A stretch of DNA of 64,000 bases from Branchiostoma floridae (Eukaryota; Chordata; Leptocardii; Amphioxiformes; Branchiostomatidae): contig NC_049992.1 in assembly GCF_000003815.2 (NCBI RefSeq), positions 4,662,481 through 4,726,480 of the forward strand, read 5' to 3'. The notes under the pieces are model-generated. The model did not search any database. It was not told where the DNA came from and saw only the letters and a list, made by a program, of their open reading frames with translations. The translations under genes and the position numbers were made by a program. Below, in pieces: positions 53,673-64,000 of this stretch. The first letter of the stretch is position 1. Each line of letters opens with the position of its first letter.

Positions 53673-56600
53673 CATGTAAGTGGTTTCGTGGGAATAAATA
53701 AGAATTGAAATAAACATCAGGGATCGTGGATATCACTTGCAAATGCAGGATATTGATAAAACTGGAGTTGTGCAGATATTGCAACCTGTACCAGTTTGAA
53801 ATGAAAATTGAACCAAATATTTGTAGAGAAATGTTATTTCAAAAGAAATAATGTGACAATGAACTGCATCGCATAAAAACATGAATTATTAAATGCTATG
53901 TCCAAGTTATTGTAAAATTTGTATGAGTTACGTGGAGGGTGTATTAGTGCATATTAGATACATATCAAAATGTAGTCAAACAAATACTTGTATCTTAAGT
54001 CTTTTATGTTAATTTCTTTCATGCTGTTTTGTACACACATATACATATATACGTTAATGGTCGACCATAGGATGAAAAGCTAAGCTGTAATTGTGATGTT
54101 TCATTGGTAATCTAATGGTAAATTGCAATAAACCCAACTCAACCAGCCTTCAAAACTACCTTTTGGGCTACTATTTTTCACAAAAAGATTATCTTAAATC
54201 TAGCTCTTGCATGGGAGAGTTTTTGGCATAACTACACTTTTCTAGCCAGATCAACAAAACATTGAGGAAAAGATTGACTTACTTCCTGCCAAAAGTTGAC
54301 TTATTAAGCAGATTCTATATATATACTACAGACTATAGTCAGTTCACCATGATACAAACGGAAACTGACATTATGTTCAACTTGTTGTTTTTTTTCCATT
54401 TAAAAAGCTGACATTATTTGTTAGCAGCAGGTACCTAAACTTTGCAGTCAGACTAAGGGGGGTTCAGGTGTATGATTATATAATTTTTTGGACCATCGCA
54501 CAGAGACTAACCGTTTTGTCTCCAAAGTCTTGAATTGTATCTGTGTTCTTTTACTAGTTTTTGACCATTTTCACTCATTTTCCATATCATCAAAGTGGTA
54601 GCCACTATATTGGTGCCTTTAATTTCAGTGGACTGTACCTCCTCTACTTTTATATTGCCAGTTTTTATGTATTATTTCGGTATTCTCTTTTGCAAGCTCT
54701 AAAATGTCTGCAGACTGACTGAAGGCCATACCAATACATTTCTTTAGTTCTCTGACATATAGTGCTCAAGTAGACAGTAGGGAGGATAACTTCAGTATGA
54801 CTGTATTTTCTCCATTAAAAAAATGAGTGCTTCAAGTCATAAAAGTTCTCAGGCTTTGCTTTTGTCATGTTTTCTCAGTAAAGAAAATGTTTTTTTTCCA
54901 TACTACAACCAACAGATCAAATTGGCGTTGCCCAGTGGGGGCTATTTGAGGGGGTTAGAAGGTCACTGGATGTCAGGAAATGCTTGAGCATTGATTCACT
55001 GACATTATGAGCTGCTGTTTGTGTGTAGCCTCTATCTTCAAGGCTCCACCGGTTGCTGGAAAAATAGTAGAAGCTGTCCAAATCTGAATTATGATAGAAA
55101 ACACGCCAGAGGAGTTAAATGGCCTAATTATGTAACTTATCATTGACGTCACATGACAACGTTAGATATAATCAACACCACACCCCGAGTGATGATCAAC
55201 CAGATGTACACACCTTAGAAATGACCTCTGACCTTCACATTTTTTCCACATATTGGCACATCAACACTGTGACATGCCAGGATGATCAGTAGGGTCAAAG
55301 GTCAGATTGTTTGGGAGGGGGTTTCTAATTAGTCAATCATGAGCGAATCCGTACATAAATTTGCTGCCTGAATTTCCAGGATTTTTATATCTGTGGTAGT
55401 TGGAATGTGCTAGTCAAAGTTTTTGAAAGGTATATATAGTGGTTCAAAAACTTTGCCAAGTACATTTCTGCCACCACATACATTCTGAAGGGCCTGGAAA
55501 TCTTTAGTAGGTAGTACAATATTTTATACAAAATATGCCATGTAAGAAACACAGTTGAAACACAAAAAAATATGTCTCAAGATGCCATAGCACCCGTCTA
55601 GGGAAAAGCTTCTAAGTCTAACATACGGCTTAGAATTGAATTCTTTGCTTCTAAGAATTTATGAAAATAACATAACACAGGAATATAAAAATGAATGCAG
55701 AGTCTGCATGACAGAAAAGTCTGTTCTTTAGTGCTCACAGTTTCATCAAGGATGGTTTCATGGAGTGAACAGAGTAAGTCAGAGGCAAGCTTTCTGTTTT
55801 CATGTCTTAATGCTAAAATTTTACACAAAACATGACAAAGGACTAAGACCTACAAACTAAAATGGTACGTCCCAAGATGTACACATAACAAGATTCTGTC
55901 AAGTCTTTTTATGATCTTAATCTTATAACAGAAGTGAAAGCAAACTGGGAAAACAGTACCGAAGTCTAAGAGTCAGATGCAAGTTTTTCATCAAGCATGC
56001 TGTTTTCATGATGTCTTGCTAAAATTTTACACAAGGGACTCCTGACCTATATATGTTTCAAGATTCCCTAACAAGATTCTGTCAAGTCTTCTTATGATCA
56101 TTATCCAATCTTGAAATAAGAGTGAACCGGGAAAGCAGTACGGAAGCAAAAAAAAAACACCGTCTAAAAATCCCCAGTTCTCTCCGCCAGATAAATCAGG
56201 CAGTTAACTTCATTACAGGGTCTATGACAGGCATTTCCAAGATATGTCGAAGGCAATTTGCGCAGGCACGCTTGATTAATATGTATCTAGCCATCAGTGC
56301 AACAAGACTCTGATCACACCATCTCTGTCCTTCACACAAACGTTCCAAAATTTACATAGTATAACCCGGTTGAACAGCAACACAAATTTCGACCGGATTT
56401 CTCCTTGTTTCGTCAACCTTAAAGAAACATTGGCTTCATTTCTCAGTCCTAGAATTTACCTTAAAAATTGCTAAAGTGGAAGTTTACTTTAAAATGTGAG
56501 GAAAAGTCTGTACCTTGCCTGCTGCACACTGTACATATTAGAGTAAAATATGATCAGAATTGAGTTGTCCTCCATCTGTTTTCATTTTTTTCTCACTTCA

Positions 56601-59600
56601 TTTTTACATAAAAAATGTCAAGGAACCACAAAACAAATGCTGTGGCCTTTCCGATCCATTACTAGTTTTGATCTTAACAGTAACGATTGGGAAATATAAT
56701 CTTACTTGTTTTGAAGCCTTTTGGCAAAATAGAATAGAAAGTGCGAATGCCAGTTTTCATGATGATGCAGGCATATTCGCACGGTAATAATGACAGACAA
56801 CCGATCCCAGTTATGATGAGGTGATATTGATATTACTGATAGCAACTGGCTGAGTAAATACTAGCCAGCATGCACTACCCAGGGTTTTATCACTATATCA
56901 TGACCCGTCCTAAAATGGCACTAGCCTATGCACACAAAAATAGGCAAATCGCACGAAATGACACCACCAAAAATGGGGGCCTCCCACCCCGTTCAAGGGG
57001 CTAAAATTAGCTGCCTCGGCTTACTTGGCAAATTGTGACCCTCCAAAATCTCAAGCATTCCTGGGATACGAGAAATTTGGCCAGTTTGCCCAGAATAGCG
57101 GTAATGAGTAGTTATATGGGGAAAACAGGGTTAAGGTATGGGTTTGTGATTAATATGCAGGACTGACGTTCTTACCAACAAGAGACATGTGTTTTCTTCC
57201 TGATATTCAACTACTGTATATATTTAACATCTGTGTCATGGAAAAAAAATAAAAGCAATATTCGAAAGAAGCTGAACAATTTTGAAATGGATAATGATAT
57301 CATTTTTTTTTCTTTTCACTTTTGGGGTTTTGACAAAGAACAAAGAGGTCCCAAATTATGGTTCTTCAAAAATATGTTTCTAATTTGATTATCAAATGGC
57401 AGCCATCTGTAAAAGCTGAATTCCAATTTCACAATCACAGATGTTGCAAAACCTGCAGTTGATTTTCTGGATAATATGGTATTCTTACTTTAAATCTATA
57501 CAAATTAGTAAAGCAAAATGAGATTTCCACAAAGTACCTGTGCCTACTGATTTTCTGTAATTTTTTTCTGCTTCTATCAAGTATTCAAGAGTATCAGATA
57601 TACAAAACAACAGCCCAAAACTTTCAAGTGTGGGGAAACATATGTTTCCCTCTATACAAATGTCGACAAAAACATGTTTTCAAAAATTTGACTCGTAATA
57701 GCCTGGATACCAGACCCCAGCCCTATATCAATATTTCTTTGAAAGGGTCAGGGGTCGGGTATCCAGGCTAGCCTCTTGACAAATCTTGACAAAAAAACTT
57801 TATGAAAACAGACTTCTTATTTTGATACTCCTGAGAAACTTAGAAGAAATTTTCCCAGTTTAATTCCAGATGGGCTGCATAAACATTCATTCAAACCATT
57901 ATCAGTTCCAGGAATCTTTATTTATCCCCATAACAAGACTTATACAACAAAAACAATGTGTTGTCTAAGCATTGATGTTACGTAAGTTTTGCTCTGTGCT
58001 ATTTATGTTATTTCATTCTTGAAATCTTTATATAGGCCAGTGTCACCAATTTAATTTCTTGGTTAGGGGATTTTGTAAAGTAGAAAACAATGACTTTTCA
58101 ACTTTCACCACATTGACAAATGGAAACCTGTAACTTAAGAAAACTGAAACTAAAAGTAAAACTAGGAAGACATCGCTTTTCTTGTAATGTTAAGTCTGTA
58201 ACAGTAGGTGCCAAAATATAATTATCATTTAGTACCATAAAGTGATATTTAACTTTTATTCTCTTCAAGCAAAAAAAAAAAAAGGAACAACATAACTGAG
58301 AAAAATGAAACTGATTAAGTAGCTGAATTAGACTCTTTCTTTTTCTTGTTGTTGGAAGTCGGTTATACATGTACAACAAACTTTTCTGGCACATAAATGT
58401 CAATAACATATAACATTGCTGCATAGAAGTGTATAATGAAGTATCTTCACATGTAGGAAACATACACTATAAAAATATCTAGGTGAATGGTTTGATGACA
58501 GTCAAAATTAAGGTGTACAGCTCAAATTCTGGATGCACAAAAGTGCATGTATATATGCTCCCAGTATTTTAAGCCCTGTAAAGTTATCAAGACTTGCTTG
58601 TTTTACAGTATCTCCCTCTCTCCAGAGCTATATACCACCTTGTTCTAAATTTCCGGGGAAAGCCCTGCTGTACTAGAATTCCCCTCCTGAGGTGAGAGAG
58701 ACTGGGAGGTGGGATTTGTCATTCCCCACTTGACGATTAGCTTTGACCTAGGGGGAGGCCTAACGTTCCAGAAAATCGCCCCCCTGGGACCAGCAATGGT
58801 GTGGTCCTGACTAGTTCCTAACAACTTTCACCACAAGCAATTGGTACATGTCTTTAGGGAGAACAGCACATTGGAACAGAGGGGTGGTTTGATTCTTACA
58901 GAAGTCATTCAAAATTCTTGGTGCATACTCAACAGGAAAACTGCTAAGTGATCAACTATTTCTGTACTACGGCAAAGGATGAAAAAAGTACACAAAACAT
59001 TAAAAGATTGTCAAGTCAGCACTGAGTGCACAAATGTGGGCAAAAGTCGCTCCAAAAATAAACAAAAATTCATCTAAGTTTTGGGTGGATTCTAAATTTT
59101 GATATGACAGAAAAACAGCTAAGTAACTATTTTTACGACTATAAACTAATAAAGGCTGGCAACTGTTTTGAAAGCATTTTAAAAACTGTCAAGTTGGCAG
59201 TGACAGAACAAATATGTGCAAAAGCTAAAAAAAATCTAATATTCTACAAACATACGCAACAGGAAAACAGCTAAGTAATCAACTGTTTCTTGACAATAAC
59301 AAAGACAGGAAAGGGAACAGGAATCAAAACATTTTTTTTTTTTTTAAATTGGCAAGCTAGCTCTCTGACTGCACAAATGTGTGCAAAAAAAAAACACATT
59401 AGCAAAACCTGTAACTACATATTTTATGCACTAACAAGTTGTCATAATGCGCGGGGGCGGATAGATATACAATCATTGAATGTGACAGCATTTTCTCTTG
59501 ATTCCATCTAAAACGTTATCACATCGTTGATCAAAAGGCACAAAACTTGCTCACTAGCTAAAAGCCTCTCCCTATTAAAATCTCCTCTGAATCAATATCC

Positions 59601-61299
59601 CTCAAACCATTTTTTATGGGTACATATGTATCTCTATTCTCGCATAGATTTGTATGGATTTCTTTGTAATTCTGCCTTTGCCATTTCGCCTTTGAAATGG
59701 AACATCTTATTTCCCCATAGATGAGGGCTTCAATTCACCTCCGGTGGGCTGCGTGAAAAACAGCCATACATCCAATCTATCCCAACTGCCATCTCATCCC
59801 GACGTGGCATTCAATATAATACTCCAATAGCGTAACCATGGCAACACGGTTATACCCAGCAGAAAGTCGAAAGATTTAGGCTGATCAGAAGAGTGATTTT
59901 CAATGCAGTCCATTAGAATGAATGATTAGGAGTGCCATGGGAGGCATACTGAATGCTGCGTTACCGTGCGCGCACATGACTTCTAATTTTCCTCGCGTTT
60001 CCTGCATTTTGGGGATTATGCAGGCGGAGAGGAGGGTAGTTAAGTGCCGCGAGATCCGTCCGTTTTTAAGCGAGGGATCTACCCTTTTCTACCTGTCAAA
60101 TTTCATCGTCAACAACAGAGTGGCTGTATCTCCACACAAATCACACAATATCTTTTAAAAACAGTTTTTTAACGCTGAAGCCATCCTTATGTAAACTGTT
60201 ATCAAATTAGGGAAATCTCCCAACTGCCTAAAATCCCCTTCCCTGGGCCTTTGTGCTGACAAGCCGTAAACCGTGGTGAAATGTTTAAAAGCTGGCAGGA
60301 TCTGTAAACACTTTATTCTCGCCCTAAAAAACTTCACCCCGAGATGACATTGCTGTAAAGCATTTGATCAGTTTTGACACTTTGATTGGCCAGCCTCTTT
60401 TACAGGGGATGAGACCATCTCTGGATCGAACCCGGCGCACCCAAAATGAGAAAAGACATGAAACTGCACTTAATTCCACGGTGAGGAATGTATAAAGCTT
60501 GCATCTAGCTGATTTTTATAGCTAAGTGCAATTCCCAGGCCTACAAATTGTACGCATTCTTTTAAAAGAGGCGGACACACAATTAGCTAATGTAATCAAT
60601 ATGTGCATTCTTTGGTTAAGTTGCCATGGTATTCCAACTCCCAGCTCATATTTCTTTCAAAAGTTCAACCTGGTAATATAATAGAATGAAAAATCACTCT
60701 GTTACTAGGCAAATAAAAGACCTTTTGTTGCCGCCTGAAAGAAAATAAAGGGCCAAGATATCTATAATGAGTTGCCATGCCAACTGCACAACTAAAACGC
60801 CAAACAAACCGAAATGGTATAGAAAAGTATTAAGTGGCAAGCTACCATGCAAATTCCCACTCAGGCATGATACTAGGCAAACAAAAAACAGCCTGGCCGA
60901 CCTCTCTTTCAAACAATTTAAAATTTTCAGTCAAAACATGCCACCAGCACAAATTACCCCTTTAATTTTCACCACAGTAACTTATCCCTGGCAGAAATTG
61001 TTAAAATTTCACCAGAGCCTGACATCAATCTAGGAATAATGGCATCCCGTGTCAGCTAAAATCAAGAAAATTACTGATAAGCTGCCATTTTGAGTTTGCT
61101 CTCATTTTGGGATATTCTAAGCCAGTGAGGTGGGGAGAATTCAATGAGGGCACACCCCCTTCTAGCAGGGGTACAATCGTCAAGAACACGCACTCAACCA
61201 GAAAAATACCCACCTTACTAGTTTTTAATGTTGCAACACAAAGACGACGGAATAAATTATAACCCCAGTAATTTACCATTCGGGGATAATATCGCCTTG
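53673..61299. other. upstream CASZ1 non-coding DNA
   Basis: No ORF with recognisable similarity. A perfect short hairpin element is at 57699-57771; poly(A)/poly(T) runs occur near 58270 and 59332. 59.9-61.3 kb has a different texture (fewer repeats, balanced composition, many TAAT and CAATTA-type words), consistent with conserved regulatory DNA but unproven. Confidence 0.4.
57699..57771. repeat. 73-bp hairpin element
   Basis: TAGCCTGGATACCAGACCCC on the left and GGGGTCGGGTATCCAGGCTA on the right are inverted, with a loop of about 33 bases. It looks like a tiny MITE. Confidence 0.88.
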
Positions 61300-63800
61300 G
61301 GGCATAAACATTCCACTGATCAAACACTTAACTCCCCCAACCCATGTTTGGCTAAAAACACACTTTTTTTCCGCCCCCTTTTCTCACGCGCGCTGCCGGC
61401 GTCCCAAACGTCCCAGAAAATGCACGTAGCGAGTACGAGTTCTCACAACCAGCGCCCTACTACCCACACGTCCCGAAATATCGCACGATCCCGCCACAAA
61501 CAGCCCTGCCAGGGCGGAATAAAATCGCCAATTTTCGGGGGCAAATTTGGGTGTCTTCCCAGAGTTTCAGATGGCGACAGATAGACAGCGCCGTGCCGGA
61601 AATAGGACTACGCCCGAAATCTTCCCCTCAAACTTTCCTCTGCTCTTTCCCAAACGTCCCCTTAGAATCCCGCCAACTCAAGACTCCTACGAGCCTCCCC
61701 AGCTACTTAAGACATGCGTAAGAAACGACAGAAAACGGATATTTTTACCTGTTCCGAGCACGCTCATGGCCGAACTCCGTTCGCCCTCAAAAATCCTGCA
61801 TTTTGGTCATGCGCACTAGCAACGTGTATAATTTGACTATTTTTAGCGGTTGTGCCAAATAGACGAAAATTCACAAAGAAAATGCATTTGCATAACAGAG
61901 GCCGTGTGTCTCCTTGGTCAATGTCTTACACCCGGACGGTGATATTTTGATGTCTTGACGCAATCTTGGAGACACTGGAGAGGCACGAGAGAGGGAAATT
62001 TGGGGGGAAATGCGCAAGAATGGACGGTTTCTCCCACTTTCAATAGATTTCGGTATTGGGTTAGATATCTGGTTTCCTCACCGTAATACTGTAGTGTTTG
62101 TATAATTCAGAAAATCTTATCATTCCAGCTCCTTCACGGAGCCTTCAAGAGGGCAAGAAATGTGTTTGTTAAAAATGTGACATTTGGGAAAAACCTGCCA
62201 AAATATCGAGTTTCCGCCACTTTCAGTAAATTCGGCACATGCGTGGATTATAAAAATATGACCCTGTATTATCAGGGGTCACTGTACATCCTGATTAGTT
62301 GGGCATTTTTGCAGGGCTTTGGAAAGGGGCAGACATGTTTTTGATTAAAAAGGAGCGAAGTCTAACATTTGACCGTCAGCTCTGGGGATCTCGCGATCAA
62401 ATTAATTGGATATCGGGGTACAAAGATTAAAACGCGCCAGTTTTGCCCCCGATGTCACATGTTTGGTGAATATTCACTCCTTTTTTGTTTGCCCGTCCCA
62501 GGGCGTCTGCAGTGGTATCGATCGTCTGATTTTTGGTTTATGTCGGGCCCAAAGTGTCACATTTACAGTTGAGCGGAATTATTACCTCATTGTACTTAGA
62601 ACTTTTGAGACACCCCTATTTCTTTGCATAGTCGGAAAAAGTAAACAAAGGTGGAAATTTGAGCGCCGCGACACTTTTTAGTGTTGGGACGGCGGGGCAG
62701 ATCGCATGCCACATTTCTGGTCTCAATCTGTCACTAAAGTCAATAGATTTATCGTCAGAGAGGATCATATTACACATTTTCGCACAGACCTGACGACATA
62801 AAACTGCAGAAAAAAGGGCCGTTTATTTTCCGGAAATAGAAAGGCTGTGNNNNNNNNNNNNNNNNNNNNNNNNNNNNNNNNNNNNNNNNNNNNNNNNNNN
62901 NNNNNNNNNNNNNNNNNNNNNNNNNNNNNNNNNNNNNNNNNNNNNNNNNATGATTGAAGCAAAGGCGCTCGCAGAATTAAACCCACGGGTCGCAGCCAGG
63001 GTCGTATTAGGTTTCTATTGAAATACCCCAAAATAACAAAGTTGGCAGATTATGCCCCATAAAGTATTTGAAAACCGTAACGTAATCCGAGGCCTGATTA
63101 CTTTGTACTGAGATTGATCAAATTTTTGACATCTCTGTGCAGACATCGACCGCCCTCAGTTCGCTTTAATTTGGAGCACAATTTTGAAGGGTCGGATCCC
63201 GCAAATTTTGTGTGCCCCTGCAGGCCGAGAAAGTGCATATAAACGACGAGAGCAACAATTGATTAATATCAACACCCCGTACAGGGCTGTCTAAACTAGG
63301 CAGCCGTCCAGCACACCAGGGTGACTCTCACCCCAGTCTTCTTCTCTTCATCGTAGCGACATTGGCGCGTTTCGTACTTATAAATTAAACATTCGGACAG
63401 GAATGCCAAAAGTCCTGTCGCGGTTTGGTCTGATGTACTCTCCGAAATTGTGTCTGTAAAGTTTAGTTTAGCACGGGGGCGCAGCGGGTCTCTGTATAAT
63501 CATCTGTGTGAAAAATATTCAGGATTCCTCGCATTTGCCAAGGTCCAAACTCAGGCCGCGGAATGACTAATTTGACGCGTGTCGTCTTCTGAAATGACCA
63601 AAAATACACCTAATCGCGAGAGGACGACAAACATGGAGAAACGGAGCACGGCTTTAGGTTGCGCCACAAGCGCTGCACTGATCCGACGATTATGTTCTGC
63701 CTATGATAAAAGAAGCCACCAAATTCTATCATAACATCTCCACGTTTACAGGCAAAAAGAAAACTACTGTCCTTTTAACGTAGCAAAACCCACACATTAC
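61300..63800. promoter_or_regulatory. CpG-richer zone, candidate CASZ1 regulatory/5' exon region
   Basis: CpG dinucleotides are markedly more frequent than in 45-60 kb (for example ACGCGCGCTGCCGGCGTCCC at 61386, and 63340-63660). ATTTGCAT (61885-61892, plus strand ATGCATTTGCATAAC) is an octamer-type word. No splice-supported exon was found. A 100-N gap lies inside. The assignment to CASZ1 is an inference from position. Confidence 0.3.
62850..62949. other. assembly gap (100 N)
   Basis: Exactly 100 N; its true size is unknown. It lies within the CpG-richer zone, so a 5' exon could be hidden here. Confidence 0.98.
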
Positions 63801-64000
63801 AGAAAAAGTGGGATCTTTCGTCTTCCACTGTCTCAGAAAAAGAAGTCAAGCCCAATAAGTTACATCTTTATTTAAAGTTAGGCTAGAGTGGTCGCTTTAT
63901 ACCTTACTGGATAGTGGATACCATTATTTGTCTGTCATTTTTTGTCACTTGCAATTAGCCCTCGAGTAAGAATTTGCAATAAACTTATTATTGATAACAA

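Noticed and set aside
1-64000. tRNA, rRNA or CRISPR arrays
   Set aside because: No cloverleaf with A and B boxes, no ribosomal sequence and no regular short direct repeats with unique spacers were seen.

Overview
The window is eukaryotic and animal. It holds intron-split genes, strict GT/AG junctions, a moderate GC level, and many short foldback (MITE-like) elements and LINE fragments. The gene content and structure point to an invertebrate chordate, most likely a cephalochordate (amphioxus, Branchiostoma); the species is an inference. Two 100-base runs of N (8077-8176 and 62850-62949) are assembly gaps of unknown true length.

Three recognisable genes lie side by side. (1) At 4230-4329 on the minus strand is the first coding exon of a CIDE-N domain gene, called DFFA; its other exons were not found and presumably lie off the left edge. 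(2) Head-to-head with it, 226 bp away across a compact bidirectional promoter, is PEX14 on the plus strand (4556-11879). It has nine coding exons that splice in frame to 357 residues and encodes the membrane docking protein of peroxisomal import. (3) After an 11.5 kb repeat-rich intergenic stretch, convergent with PEX14, is CASZ1 (castor zinc finger transcription factor) on the minus strand (44866 down to 23436). It has eleven coding exons that splice in frame to 1766 residues with twelve castor-type zinc-finger units. To my recollection, the order and orientation DFFA(-) PEX14(+) CASZ1(-) is the same as on human chromosome 1p36.22, so this would be a chordate microsynteny block.

Region by region: 1-4229 is repeat-rich with a few unassigned coding-like segments. 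4230-11879 is DFFA exon 1, the promoter and PEX14. 11880-23435 is the PEX14/CASZ1 tail-to-tail interval, with a ~100 bp-unit minisatellite (14.7-15.5 kb), a 330-bp foldback transposon with a 9-bp target duplication, a diverged segmental duplication and a palindromic element. 23436-44888 is CASZ1, its introns carrying a truncated LINE reverse transcriptase, a 433-bp hAT-like MITE with an 8-bp target duplication and several duplicated segments. 44889-64000 lies upstream of the CASZ1 start codon: presumably 5' intron or regulatory DNA, with MITEs, a well-preserved duplicated non-coding block near 53 kb and a CpG-richer zone at 61.3-63.8 kb.

The most unusual signal is that exon-intron boundaries have been copied locally in three places: the PEX14 exon 5 donor (five 56-bp tandem copies), the CASZ1 exon 9 acceptor (three ~121-bp copies) and the CASZ1 exon 1 donor (two extra copies in intron 1). 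In each case only one copy keeps the reading frame. CASZ1 also appears to carry one more zinc finger than the human protein as I remember it.
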